A stretch of 36,617 nt of DNA from an uncultured Algibacter sp. (GCA_938003745.1 CALKXS010000014.1:1-36617), one strand, 5' to 3'. Shown: positions 1 to 9,395, counted from the stretch's first letter. The notes: generated by a model from the sequence alone, not told the origin. Program-made: numbers and translations.

Positions 1-376
1 TCAAAGCTAAAGTTTTAGAAAACCATAAAGCCGAAGGTATCAATCAAACTATACAAGAATCTATAAAAGATACAAGTATTGTTTTTACTGATAAAAGCAC
101 TTCATATATTGATATTGCAGATTTTGTAGAACTACATTATAAAGAGAAATCAGACAAACAAACTACAATAGAAACATTAAAATGGGTACATATAACCATA
201 AGTAATGCGAAAAGAAACTTACTGGGTAATTATCACAAAATAAAAGGAAAGTATCTTCAATTATACCTCAATGAATTTATATATAAATTAAACCGAAGAT
301 ACTTTGAAGATAAACTCTTTGATAGACTTGTAATAGCAAATATTTCTGGATTATGAGTGAAAACGGATATTCAATT
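1..376 (+). mobile_element. IS1595-like insertion sequence, 3' part (copy 1)
   Basis: This is the right-hand part of an insertion sequence cut by the window edge. It holds the transposase C-terminus followed by a terminal inverted repeat that, read inward on the minus strand, begins TTGAATATCCGT at 376. The same end sequence recurs at 6993 and 35919, which defines the element internally. It is inserted in the 3' part of the ATPase gene to its right. The left end and any target duplication lie outside the window. Confidence 0.85.
3..356 (+). CDS. IS1595-family transposase, C-terminal 117 residues (partial)
   Basis: The frame is open from the window edge to a TGA at 354-356. The protein carries the end of an ISXO2-like DDE transposase domain, including the segments FTDKSTSYIDIADFVELH, NAKRNLLGNYHKIKGKY and a final FDRLVIANISGL. 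Copies at 7092-7409 and 36000-36617 (minus strand) encode recognisably the same protein. Unlike the copy-3 fragment, this stretch has no internal stop, so the element could be intact outside the window. The family name is from memory of ISXO2-like proteins; the repeat relationship is seen directly. Confidence 0.8.
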   Translation, partial: KAKVLENHKAEGINQTIQESIKDTSIVFTDKSTSYIDIADFVELHYKEKSDKQTTIETLKWVHITISNAKRNLLGNYHKIKGKYLQLYLNEFIYKLNRRYFEDKLFDRLVIANISGL

Positions 377-1506
377 TTTTATTTATTGAAGTTGCTGTTC
401 CTTCCGTCACGATTGGTAAAAAACCGTACCAATGAGTTGTAATTAAGATTTGATGATTTTCTCTAGCTATTTCAATTAACTTTTCAAATTGTTCGTAACA
501 ATTACTAATATGCAATGATGATTCAGGTTCGTTAATTGCTATTATTAGGTTAGAATCTCTATCCGAATTCTTTTTTAAGAAAGAATATGCTAAACCTATT
601 AAAGCTTTTCTTTTTTCACCTGAACTTAGTTCATTTACAGATATTGTTTTTGTTGAACCAGGGATTTTTTTGTTAAGTTCTTTAATAGAAAAATAAGATT
701 CAATTATTTTAGAAACCTATACTTACCTTTATAAGTATAGGTTTCTAAAACACTTTCAATGTCTTTAACAAATTTATCTAAATGTCCATTTATTTGACTA
801 ATAGTTTTTTGAGTAATTGCTTTTTCAATTTCTGATTGAACATTTTTGTCCATTAATTTTTGCATATCCTGTGTTTCTAACTTTGTATAAGTTTGAACAT
901 CAGTTTCAACAGGTATATACAAATACGAGTAATGTGAAATTATATATTCATAAAACCCATTAAAATATTCTTGCAATTCTGTTTCTTCATATTCTTTATG
1001 AGGTTCATCATTTATAAATGAAAGTTTCTTTTGATAAGAACCAAAAAAACAACCACTACTTTTATATTTTCTTCCAACTAATAATATAAAGTATTCATCA
1101 GGACTAAATTTTTCTTTAATGTTTTTTCTATGTTCATAAAAAGCTTCTAAAGATGCTCCTTTCGCCTTTTCATTTGTGCTCCATAAAAAATCTGATAATT
1201 TTTCAGCTTTTTTATATTGTTCTGTATCTGCTTTTAAGGAATTACGTAATTTATCTTTAGATATTAAGAAAATAGGAAGAATATAAGGACTGTTGTTTCC
1301 ACTAATACCCTCGGATTTAGCCTCATAATTGATAGACCAATCGGTAAAAGGCCTTTTGTTAAAAAACAATCAAAGGATTCTAAAATTGAACTTTTCCCTG
1401 CTCCATTTTCACCAAGAATACTTGAGAATTTTGTGCCATCAGATAATGGTAAATAGTTAACTCCTTTATATATCTTATAATGTCTTATTATTAGTGATAT
1501 TATCAT
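377..1506 (-). pseudogene. ABC/RecF-type AAA ATPase, frameshifted and truncated by an IS
   Basis: Reading from ATG at 1506, the product has a Walker A (GENGAGKSS), then further downstream an ABC signature (LSSGEKRKA), a Walker B (LIIAINEPESS) and an H-loop (ITTHW). This order is typical of RecF/SbcC/OLD-like ATPases used in DNA repair or phage defence. The gene is broken three times. A missing base in the A-run at 1361-1366 moves the frame after FDCF. A second one-base shift occurs at about 704-707, next to a perfect 19-bp inverted repeat. The IS at 1-376 then removes the C-terminus soon after the H-loop. A stand-alone defence ATPase or half of a two-gene system are both possible; the partner is not visible. 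Confidence 0.75.
707..750. repeat. Perfect 19-bp inverted repeat with 6-nt loop
   Basis: The arm TTTTAGAAACCTATACTTA (707-725) is followed by the loop CCTTTA and then by its exact reverse complement (732-750). It lies inside the ATPase pseudogene, and the premature stop (TAA, 704-706 on minus) directly abuts one arm. Such perfect palindromes within a coding frame commonly arise by template switching, so the structure may have produced the frameshift. Confidence 0.9.
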
Positions 1507-1755
1507 TTATTATTTCAGTTTCTTTAATTAGGTACAACGACATGACATGAAATCGTTTTAATATTTTATATCTAATGTTAAACGAAGTTATATTTTTTCT
1601 GACAAAGTCAAGTTCTGTGTTCAGTTATCTAAATTGCTTATAATACATTTTGATTGCCAAAGAATATAACAATAAATAAAATCTAATTAGAAGTAAAATT
1701 AAAAGTCTAAGAAATAATTCTAAACCGTATATTTACACTCGAAAAATAAAATACA

Positions 1756-4700
1756 GTGAGTAAATCTATCCTCTCGCAAGCTTATGCACAGACTTTGCAA
1801 TCGCAAGATCTGCGAACTGCTATTGCCAAAACTCAAAGTAAAACACATTTAAAAGGCCTTGTAGGCTCGTCTTTTTCGTTTGTAATTTCAGATGCTTTTA
1901 AAACCGCAGAGAAACCTTTTTTAATCATTTTTGATGATAAAGAAGAAGCTGCATTTTATCTAAATGATTTAGAACAACTTGGTAGCGAAAAAGATGTGTT
2001 ATTCTATCCCGGAAGTTATAGAAGACCTTACGAAATAGAAGAAACAGATAATGCCAATGTGCTTTTAAGAGCCGAAGTTTTAAATCGTATAAATTCGCAA
2101 AAAAAGCCAGCTATAATTGTTACCTATCCAGATGCACTTTTTGAGCAGGTAGTTACAAGAAAAGAGTTAGAGCGTAATACGCTTAAAGTTACCATAAACG
2201 ATGATTTGTCTATAGACTTTGTAAACGAGGTCTTGTTTGAGTACCAATTTAAACGAGTAGACTTTGTGACAGAACCAGGAGAGTTTTCCGTACGTGGTGG
2301 TATTGTAGATGTTTTTTCGTTTTCGCATGATAGACCTTACCGTATCGAATTTTTTGGTGATGAGGTAGATAGTATTAGAACCTTTGATGTAGAAACACAA
2401 TTATCTATAGAGCAGATTAAAAAAATCAACATTATTCCAAATGTTGCTAATAAAATGATGCAGGAAAGTAGGCAAAGTTTCCTAAAATATATTGCTCAAA
2501 AAACAGTGATATGTTTTAAAAATGCCGATTTATGTTTTTCTAGAATAGATGATTTTTATAGAAAAGCAGAAGATGCTTTTAAAACATTATCTGAAGATAT
2601 TAAACATGCCGAACCTCAAGAATTGTTTTGTAATTCAAAACTTTTAAAAAAACAGCTTCAAGAATTTTCAATAGTTGAGTTTGGGCGTTCTACAGATTTA
2701 AATAATTTCGTCATTGCGAGTGAAACGAAGCAATCTGTTACTAATAGAAAAATTGCTTCGTCCAAAACGCCTCGTAATGACGTAAGCGAAATTGTATTTA
2801 AAACAACGCCACAACCTTCATTTAATAAACAGTTTAATTTATTAATTGAAGACCTAAATAGCAATCATAATAAAGGGTATGCAAATTATATTGCCTGTGT
2901 TAGTGAGCAGCAAGCAAAACGATTTCATGATATTTTTGATGATGCCGAAGCAGAAGTGTCGTATAAAACTATAGTAGTGTCTTTACATCAAGGCTTTGTA
3001 GATCATGATAATAAAATGGTGTGTTATACAGACCATCAAATATTTGAGCGTTACCATAAGTTTAGTTTAAAAAATGGCTATGCTAAAAAGCAAGCCATTA
3101 CTTTAAAAGAACTTACTAATCTTGATATTGGCGATTATGTAACGCATATAGATCATGGAATTGGGCGTTTTGGTGGGCTTCAAAAAATAGATGTAGAAGG
3201 TAAAAAACAAGAAGCGATAAAATTGGTATATGGAGAGCGCGATGTGCTGTATTTAAGTATTCATTCGCTACATAAAATCACTAAATTTAATGGGAAAGAC
3301 GGTAAAGCACCTAAAATTTATAAATTAGGAAGTACGGCATGGAAAACCCTTAAGCAAAAAACAAAAGCACGTGTAAAACATGTCGCTTTCAACTTAATAA
3401 AATTATACGCAAAACGTAAAACAGAAAAGGGTTATCAATATAATTTAGATAGCTCGATGCAGCATGAACTGGAAGCGTCTTTTATTTATGAAGACACACC
3501 GGACCAAAGTACAGCAACTGCAGATATTAAAGCAGATATGGAAAGCGAGCGCCCAATGGATCGTTTAGTGTGTGGTGATGTTGGTTTTGGTAAAACAGAG
3601 GTTGCTATTCGTGCAGCATTTAAAGCTGTAGATAATGGCAAACAAGTGGCAGTTTTGGTGCCTACAACTATTTTGGCATATCAACATTCAAGAACTTTTG
3701 CAGAACGTTTAAAAGACTTCCCGGTGACTGTAGATTATGTAAACCGATTTAGAACAGCCAAAGAAAAAAGAGAAACTTTAGAGCGTTTAGAGCAAGGTAA
3801 AGTTGATATTCTAATAGGAACGCATCAATTAGTAAACAAAAAAGTAAAGTTTAAAGATTTGGGATTGCTTATTGTTGATGAGGAACAAAAATTTGGCGTA
3901 GCTGTAAAAGAGAAGTTAAAGACTTTAAAAGATAATGTAGATGTGTTAACACTAACCGCAACACCAATACCTAGAACGCTTCAGTTTAGTTTAATGGCTG
4001 CTAGAGATTTATCGGTAATCACAACACCACCGCCAAATAGATACCCTATAGAAAGTCATGTAATTCGTTTTAGTGAAGAAGAAATTCGTAATGCTGTGAG
4101 TTATGAGATTCAACGTGGCGGACAAATATTTTTTATTCATAACCGTATAGAAAATATAAAAGAAGTAGCTGGTATGATTCAACGTTTGGTGCCAGATGCA
4201 AAAGTTGGTATTGGTCATGGGCAAATGGAAGGTAAAAAATTAGAGCAGCTTATGTTATCGTTTATGGATGGTGCTTTTGATGTTTTAGTGAGTACAACTA
4301 TTATAGAAAGTGGACTAGATGTACCAAACGCCAACACTATTTTTATAAATAATGCCAATAATTTTGGATTGAGTGATTTACACCAAATGCGAGGTCGAGT
4401 AGGGCGTAGTAATAAAAAAGCGTTCTGTTATTTTATTACACCAGAGTATTCTGCAATGACAGATGATGCTAGAAAACGAATTTCTGCTTTAGAACAATTT
4501 ACAGAGTTGGGTAGTGGTTTTAATATCGCTATGAAAGATTTAGAAATTCGTGGTGCTGGAGATTTGCTTGGAGGTGAACAAAGCGGGTTTATAAATGAAA
4601 TAGGGTTTGATACCTACCAAAAAATATTAAATGAAGCTATTGAAGAGCTTAAAGAGAACGAATTCAAAGACTTATATGATGAGCCAGAAGAAGGTAAGGT

Positions 4701-5169
4701 TTATGTAAAAGATGTTACTATTGATACTGATTTCGAGTTGCTTTTCCCAGATAGTTATGTTAATAATATTGCAGAGCGATTAAATCTATATACGCAGCTT
4801 AATAATTTAAAAAATGATGCGGAATTACTTACTTTTGAAAAAGAATTGGTAGATCGTTTTGGAGAAATACCAATACAAGTGACCGATTTATTAAATAGTG
4901 TCCAAATAAAGTGGCTTGCTAGTAAAATAGGCTTTGAGAAAATTATAATGAAGCAAGGTAAATTTGTAGGCTATTTTGTAAACGATCAACAAAGTAGCTT
5001 TTATCAAAGCCCAGGATTTACAAAAGTATTGAGGTTTGTACAATCAAACCCTAACCTTTGTAAAATGAAAGAGAAGCAAACAAGAGCAGGTCTTAGGTTG
5101 TTGTTAACCTTTGAAAATATTAAAACAGTGCAACAAGCGCTAAACGCTATTAAGCCTATTGTGGCTTGA
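1756..5169 (+). CDS. mfd: Transcription-repair coupling factor Mfd
   Basis: Mfd is the ATP-dependent translocase that removes RNA polymerase stalled at DNA lesions and recruits the UvrA repair machinery in the cytoplasm. The 1137-residue protein has the normal full length. The N-terminal UvrB-like module is followed by the RNA-polymerase-interacting domain (LDIGDYVTHIDHGIGRFGG, about residue 455). The translocase core then has Walker A GDVGFGKTE near residue 607, the DEEQ box near residue 708, and QMRGRVGRS. The start is GTG at 1756, supported by the N-terminal MSKSIL and lack of a better upstream start. Residues about 318-342 are encoded by a palindromic repeat inserted without breaking the frame. 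It stands alone, with the next gene 40 bp downstream. Confidence 0.97.
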   Translation: MSKSILSQAYAQTLQSQDLRTAIAKTQSKTHLKGLVGSSFSFVISDAFKTAEKPFLIIFDDKEEAAFYLNDLEQLGSEKDVLFYPGSYRRPYEIEETDNANVLLRAEVLNRINSQKKPAIIVTYPDALFEQVVTRKELERNTLKVTINDDLSIDFVNEVLFEYQFKRVDFVTEPGEFSVRGGIVDVFSFSHDRPYRIEFFGDEVDSIRTFDVETQLSIEQIKKINIIPNVANKMMQESRQSFLKYIAQKTVICFKNADLCFSRIDDFYRKAEDAFKTLSEDIKHAEPQELFCNSKLLKKQLQEFSIVEFGRSTDLNNFVIASETKQSVTNRKIASSKTPRNDVSEIVFKTTPQPSFNKQFNLLIEDLNSNHNKGYANYIACVSEQQAKRFHDIFDDAEAEVSYKTIVVSLHQGFVDHDNKMVCYTDHQIFERYHKFSLKNGYAKKQAITLKELTNLDIGDYVTHIDHGIGRFGGLQKIDVEGKKQEAIKLVYGERDVLYLSIHSLHKITKFNGKDGKAPKIYKLGSTAWKTLKQKTKARVKHVAFNLIKLYAKRKTEKGYQYNLDSSMQHELEASFIYEDTPDQSTATADIKADMESERPMDRLVCGDVGFGKTEVAIRAAFKAVDNGKQVAVLVPTTILAYQHSRTFAERLKDFPVTVDYVNRFRTAKEKRETLERLEQGKVDILIGTHQLVNKKVKFKDLGLLIVDEEQKFGVAVKEKLKTLKDNVDVLTLTATPIPRTLQFSLMAARDLSVITTPPPNRYPIESHVIRFSEEEIRNAVSYEIQRGGQIFFIHNRIENIKEVAGMIQRLVPDAKVGIGHGQMEGKKLEQLMLSFMDGAFDVLVSTTIIESGLDVPNANTIFINNANNFGLSDLHQMRGRVGRSNKKAFCYFITPEYSAMTDDARKRISALEQFTELGSGFNIAMKDLEIRGAGDLLGGEQSGFINEIGFDTYQKILNEAIEELKENEFKDLYDEPEEGKVYVKDVTIDTDFELLFPDSYVNNIAERLNLYTQLNNLKNDAELLTFEKELVDRFGEIPIQVTDLLNSVQIKWLASKIGFEKIIMKQGKFVGYFVNDQQSSFYQSPGFTKVLRFVQSNPNLCKMKEKQTRAGLRLLLTFENIKTVQQALNAIKPIVA
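2709..2782 (+). repeat. REP-like palindromic element inserted in frame inside mfd
   Basis: The sequence begins CGTCATTGCGAGTGAAACGA and ends with its imperfect inverse (CCTCGTAATGACG). The inner arms are GAAGCAAT and ATTGCTTC. A half-element of the same family occurs at 18302-18334. In the mfd frame it encodes residues IASETKQSVTNRKIASSKTP. Rickettsia palindromic elements are a known precedent for repeats that persist inside reading frames. Confidence 0.85.
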
Positions 5170-5209
5170 TTATTGTCTTGAATACTATATAAAATTAATA
5201 ATAATAATA

Positions 5210-6544
5210 ATGTTAAAACGATTTTTTGCCTTTGCGGTTTTGTTACCAAGTTTGTTAATGGCGCAACATACCATAAAAGGAACGTTTTCACCACCCGAAG
5301 ATTATAAATTTGTACTGCTTTATAAAGTAACTCCAGAAGTATCAGAGTATGTTAATAATGCTGAAATAAATGAAAAAGGAGAGTTTTCGTTTCAGTTAGA
5401 TTCTACTGTGGTAGAAGGTGTTTATAAATTGGTTTATGCTATTCCTCAAGAAGATTATAATTTTGATGTTATTTATAATGCTAAAGAAGATATTGAGTTG
5501 TCTTTTAATTCTGAAACAGGAGTAACATTTCAATCATCTTTTGAAAACAAAATGTTAGCGTCATACACCAATAGTATGTCCATGATTACACACAGTATCG
5601 GTAAGTTTTTTAGGGAAGAAAGTAAAGACAAAAAAGCGTTAGAAGCTATTTTTAAAACCCAACGAGAAGCGCAAGGGTATTATGAAAATGCAACTAGTGA
5701 AACTATAGCGCTTGACTTTATTAAAGCAAATAAGCCTTATGTTCCTAGTAAGGCAGAAGATGCTAAAACATATACAGATAATTTAAAAATTCATTATTTT
5801 GATGCTGTAGATTTTAGTAATGAAACCTTGCAAAGTTCTGATTTTTTAACCGAACGGATGTTTAATTACGTGTTTGGAGTGTCGGCAGATTCTACTGATG
5901 AAGCAGCAAGTTATACAAAGAATATTAAAGATTTTGGTAAAGTTCTAGCGCATGCACCTATAAAGATTAAGAAACGTTTATTTACAGATTTATGGCAGCA
6001 AATGGCTGATTTAAATTTTGAAAGTGTTGCTAACTTTATTTCAGAAAATTATTTAATGGATTTGGCGGTATCTACAAACGATCAAGAATTGCTTCATGCG
6101 TTAATATTATATACGAACACATCTATAGGTGAAAAAGCTCCAGATTTTTCGATAGAAATAAAAGAAAAAGAAGAATTGGTTGCTAAAAAATTAAGCGATT
6201 TAGATGTTGCTGAAAATTATGTTTTAGTGTTTTGGAGCAGTACATGCTCTCATTGTTTAGATGAGGTTCCGCAGTTGCAAACTTATGTAAAAACCAAAGA
6301 AAATGGTTTAATAAAGGTTGTAGCAATAGCTCTTGAAGATGAGCCTTATAAGTGGAAAGATTTAACATATAATTACCCAGCATTTATTCATGTTTATGGT
6401 GAAGGTAAATGGGAAAATAAAATAGGTAATGATTACGGAGTAACTGCAACGCCAACATATTTTATTTTGAATAAGAATAAAGAGTTTGTTGCAAAACCCG
6501 AAGATTTTGAAGCTTTAAAAGAGTTCTTTGATGCTGAAGAGTAA
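5210..6544 (+). CDS. TlpA-like thioredoxin-fold protein, exported
   Basis: This is a probable periplasmic thiol-disulphide protein of the TlpA/ResA type found in Bacteroidota. I place the start at ATG 5210, which gives a normal signal peptide (MLKRFFAFAVLLPSLLMAQ); the 17 codons upstream overlap the end of mfd and have no signal character. The N-terminal 300 residues look like the DUF4369/DUF5106-type beta and helical region of such proteins. The C-terminal part starts at GEKAPDFS and has a thioredoxin active site WSSTCSHC near residue 346 plus the cis-Pro loop TATPTYF. Length is 444 residues. Its redox partner cannot be told from the neighbours. Confidence 0.85.
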   Translation: MLKRFFAFAVLLPSLLMAQHTIKGTFSPPEDYKFVLLYKVTPEVSEYVNNAEINEKGEFSFQLDSTVVEGVYKLVYAIPQEDYNFDVIYNAKEDIELSFNSETGVTFQSSFENKMLASYTNSMSMITHSIGKFFREESKDKKALEAIFKTQREAQGYYENATSETIALDFIKANKPYVPSKAEDAKTYTDNLKIHYFDAVDFSNETLQSSDFLTERMFNYVFGVSADSTDEAASYTKNIKDFGKVLAHAPIKIKKRLFTDLWQQMADLNFESVANFISENYLMDLAVSTNDQELLHALILYTNTSIGEKAPDFSIEIKEKEELVAKKLSDLDVAENYVLVFWSSTCSHCLDEVPQLQTYVKTKENGLIKVVAIALEDEPYKWKDLTYNYPAFIHVYGEGKWENKIGNDYGVTATPTYFILNKNKEFVAKPEDFEALKEFFDAEE

Positions 6545-6580
6545 GAAGGCGTAGAGGAGGAGCAAGAAAAGTGATTTTTT

Positions 6581-6612
6581 TGTTATGCTGAAATAAATTC
6601 AGGATGGCACAA
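6581..6612. repeat. Short dispersed palindromic repeat between convergent genes
   Basis: The arms ATGCTGAA (6585-6592) and TTCAGGAT (6598-6605) pair with one mismatch around ATAAA. A T-run precedes the element on the plus strand. It sits between the convergent thioredoxin-like and YraN genes. It could act as a terminator for both, but only this one copy occurs in the window; I recall similar ATGCTGAA...TTCAGGAT repeats in flavobacterial genomes. Confidence 0.5.
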
Positions 6613-6615
6613 GTA

Positions 6616-6975
6616 TCAAAAATGGTAAAAAGCATTTTCTAAATGCTCAATTTTATAAGTCTTGTTTTCTTTTACAATAGCAATAATATCAAAGCGAACT
6701 TCAACGTCTAAACCATTCACATTTACATATTCGTCAACAGCTTTTACTAAGCGCTGAATCTGTTTAGGTTTTACAAAATCTTGAGGGTTTCCAAAATCTG
6801 TAGTCGATCTAGTTTTTACTTCAATAATGGCTAAAATGTCTTTTTGCTGAGCAATAATATCAACTTCGGCTTTATCAAAACGGTAATTACGCTCAATAAC
6901 TTCGTAGCCTTTTTTCAATAGAAAGTCTACTGCAAGTTGTTCACCTTTTTTACCGAGTTCGTTATGTTGTGCCAT
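6616..6975 (-). CDS. YraN/UPF0102 family nuclease-like protein
   Basis: The 119-residue protein is full length for the UPF0102 (YraN) family, small proteins with a PD-(D/E)XK-like endonuclease fold and no firmly assigned role. It starts MAQHNELGKKGEQLAVDFL and has the family motif AEVDIIAQ...IIEVKTR (residues about 36-56), which carries the presumed metal-binding Asp, Glu and Lys. The TGA/TAA-terminated frame is intact. Its start codon lies only 17 bp from the end of the IS remnant at 6993-7469, so the native promoter has been displaced or replaced by IS sequence. Confidence 0.93.
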   Translation of the reverse strand: MAQHNELGKKGEQLAVDFLLKKGYEVIERNYRFDKAEVDIIAQQKDILAIIEVKTRSTTDFGNPQDFVKPKQIQRLVKAVDEYVNVNGLDVEVRFDIIAIVKENKTYKIEHLENAFYHF

Positions 6976-6992
6976 TTTAATTAATTTTTTAT

Positions 6993-7469
6993 TTGAATAT
7001 CCGTTTTCACTTATAATCCAGAAATATTTGCTATTACAAGTCTATCAAAGAGTTTATCTTCAAAGTATCTTCGGTTTAATTTATATACAAATTAATTGAG
7101 GTATAATTTAAGATACTTTCCTTTTGTGATAACCTTACTGGAAAAACCCTTTTTAGTTGCGGTTAGTAGAAACATCGTTTTATACCAAACTAGAAAAGAT
7201 AGGTTCGAACTTTGCATAATTGTGCAGCTTCTTAACGAGGTCCTACTTCGGCATTTTTTACACTCATAACTCCATTTACTTTTTATCCAATAATGACTAT
7301 CGTGAGCACATCTTTTACAGACAACTCCTATTTTATCTCGCTCTGCCTTAAAGTGATTACGACAGGACTCCTCTCTATCAAAATGGGCTATAAAACTGAA
7401 AATATTCATCCTTATTTTTTTATCTAAAATAAGTCTTTTTTATAATTATGCCTAATTACGGATATTCAA
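6993..7469 (-). mobile_element. Internally deleted IS1595-like element (copy 2, MITE-like)
   Basis: Both terminal inverted repeats are present: TTGAATATCCGT starting at 6993 and its reverse complement ending at 7469. The element is only about 477 bp. It retains the transposase N-terminus and C-terminus joined in place of the missing centre, so it cannot encode an active enzyme but could be moved in trans. The C-terminal part is nearly identical to copy 1. The flanks are runs of T and A, so no clear target duplication can be read. Confidence 0.85.
7092..7409 (-). pseudogene. IS1595-family transposase remnant, internal deletion
   Basis: The first 80 or so residues are the N-terminal zinc-ribbon region of an ISXO2-like transposase, with paired cysteines (VCKRC and YECKKC) and RTSLRSCTIMQSSNLSF. 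After KKGFSSK the frame jumps to TKGKYLKLYLN, which matches the end of copy 1 (IKGKYLQLYLNEF), so the catalytic DDE part is gone. A TAA then replaces the Glu codon of copy 1. The protein is not a functional transposase. Confidence 0.85.
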
Positions 7470-7477
7470 ATTTTTTT

Positions 7478-7717
7478 CTATTTTTTAGAAAGAAAAAATG
7501 AAAATATTAATAACTCTTCATAGAACTTTTCATTTTTAAAAATAAGTCCAATTACAAAGCCCGAGAATGTATTTTTCCCATTGATATAGAAAAAAGAAAT
7601 TGATGTAAATTTCTCATTTTCAATACTCAATACATAACACTCTTCATTTAACCCTCTAACAACATTCCCAACATTTGCTTTATACCATTTAGATATATTA
7701 ATTAATTATTTCTTCAT
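7478..7717 (-). pseudogene. Small decayed ORF with a stop at codon 4
   Basis: From ATG at 7717 the frame reads MKK, a TAA stop (7706-7708), and then 75 uninterrupted sense codons ending at TAG 7478-7480. The post-stop peptide contains ISKWYKANVGNVVRGLNEEC and FTSISFFYINGKNTFSGFV. I recognise no family. The long open stretch in AT-rich DNA and its position just outside the IS end suggest a gene remnant, but chance cannot be excluded. Confidence 0.3.
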
Positions 7718-7778
7718 AATTTAAAGAACTAATTTTTTACAGAGTCTTTTTCAAAATCATATTAAACATAATAATTAT

Positions 7779-9314
7779 CTACTCCAACCATCCCTCTCTA
7801 TCCAAACTTCTATACTGTATAGCTTCACTAATATGTGAGCCGTTCACTATCTCAACACCTTCCAAATCGGCAATAGTTCTTGATACTTTCAATATTCTAT
7901 CATAAGCACGCGCCGATAAATTTAAACGTTCCATGGCTGTTTTTAGCAAAAGCTTTGAAGCTTCATCTAATACACAATGCTTTCTAATTTGTTTCACATT
8001 CATTTGAGCATTATAATGCACTTTATCAGAATCTTTAAAACGTAGTGTTTGTATTTCTCTGGCTTTGGTAACACGTTTTCTAATTTCTACGGAAGTCTCT
8101 CCTTTTCTTTCATCACTTAGTTTATCAAAAGGAACTGGTGTGACTTCAATATGAATATCAATACGGTCTAATAACGGCCCTGAAACCTTACTTAAATAGC
8201 GTTGCATTTCTGCAGGACTTGATGTTACAGGCGAGTCTGAATCATTAAAATAACCACTCGGACTGGGGTTCATGCTTGCTACCAACATAAATGAAGATGG
8301 ATACGTTACTGTAAACTTCGCTCTAGAAATGGTGACTTCTCTATCTTCTAAAGGTTGACGCATGACTTCTAAAACTTCACGTTTAAATTCTGGTAATTCA
8401 TCTAAAAACAAAACACCATTATGCGACATAGAAATTTCGCCTGGTTGTGGATAACTTCCTCCTCCCACTAAAGCAACATTCGAAATGGTATGATGTGGAC
8501 TTCTAAAAGGACGTTGCGCCATTAATCCGGAATCTTTTACACGACCAACTACAGAATGTATTTTGGTTGTTTCCAAAGCTTCATGCAAGGTCATAGGAGG
8601 TAAAATACTTGGTAAGCGTTTTGCTAACATGGTTTTACCTGCTCCGGGAGGACCAATTAAAATCACATTGTGTCCGCCAGCTGCCGCAATTTCCATACAA
8701 CGTTTTATACTTTCTTGCCCCTTCACATCTGAAAAATCGAACTCTGGAAAATCTAAGCTTTTTTCAAATTCTTCTCGAGTATTAATGATGGTTTGTTCAA
8801 GAGGCTCACCTTTATCAAAGTAATTAATAACCTGCTTAATGTTTTCAATACCGTAAACTTCTAGATTATCAACAATGGCGGCTTCTTTTGCATTCTGAAT
8901 AGGAAGAATAAACCCTTTAAAACCTTCTTCTCTTGCTTTTACAGCTATAGGTAACGCGCCTTTTATAGGCTGTAAACTTCCATCTAATGAAAGCTCCCCC
9001 ATTATTAAATACTTATCTAGATTTTCAGCTTTAATTTGATTGGTTGACGCTAAAATTCCGATGGCTAAAGTTAAATCGTAAGCAGACCCTTCTTTTCTTA
9101 AATCTGCTGGAGACATGTTAATAATAATCTTCTTTCCTGGAATTCTGTAACCATTATTCTGAAGTGCAGCAGCAATTCTAAAATTACTTTCTTTAATCGC
9201 ATTGTCTGGCAAGCCTACAAGATGATAGCCTACTCCTTTATCTACATTTACCTCAACTGTTATTGTTGAAGCTTCTACGCCAAATACGGCACTAGCAAAA
9301 ACTTTTTTAAGCAT
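7779..9314 (-). CDS. comM: ComM/YifB family Mg-chelatase-like AAA+ ATPase
   Basis: ComM-type proteins are hexameric helicases that promote branch migration during natural transformation. The 511-residue product has the expected architecture. The N-terminal ChlI/Lon-like domain (about 1-165) contains MGELSLDGSLQPIKGALP. The AAA+ core has Walker A GPPGAGKT at 221-228, GVLFLDELPEF as Walker B and the RSPHHTIS motif. The C-terminal Mg-chelatase region includes NLSARAYDRILKVSRTIADL. It reads away from the transglutaminase gene upstream (81 bp gap) and appears to be monocistronic. Confidence 0.95.
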   Translation of the reverse strand: MLKKVFASAVFGVEASTITVEVNVDKGVGYHLVGLPDNAIKESNFRIAAALQNNGYRIPGKKIIINMSPADLRKEGSAYDLTLAIGILASTNQIKAENLDKYLIMGELSLDGSLQPIKGALPIAVKAREEGFKGFILPIQNAKEAAIVDNLEVYGIENIKQVINYFDKGEPLEQTIINTREEFEKSLDFPEFDFSDVKGQESIKRCMEIAAAGGHNVILIGPPGAGKTMLAKRLPSILPPMTLHEALETTKIHSVVGRVKDSGLMAQRPFRSPHHTISNVALVGGGSYPQPGEISMSHNGVLFLDELPEFKREVLEVMRQPLEDREVTISRAKFTVTYPSSFMLVASMNPSPSGYFNDSDSPVTSSPAEMQRYLSKVSGPLLDRIDIHIEVTPVPFDKLSDERKGETSVEIRKRVTKAREIQTLRFKDSDKVHYNAQMNVKQIRKHCVLDEASKLLLKTAMERLNLSARAYDRILKVSRTIADLEGVEIVNGSHISEAIQYRSLDREGWLE

Positions 9315-9395
9315 ATAATTTATTTTCAGCTTAAATGTAAGAAATGTATTTTAATTTATAGAATTATTTATACAATTCAATTTTAATATATTTAG

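Noticed and set aside
1507-1755. Promoter for mfd at about 1728 (TATATTTA)
   Set aside because: It departs from TAnnTTTG at the last base and no -33 TTG was found at normal spacing.
6985-7477. Target-site duplication around IS copy 2
   Set aside because: The 8-bp flanks are TTTTTTAT and ATTTTTTT; both are T-rich and not identical, so a duplication cannot be claimed.
8563-8823. An 86-codon plus-strand frame
   Set aside because: Antisense to the ComM ATPase core, with no independent support.
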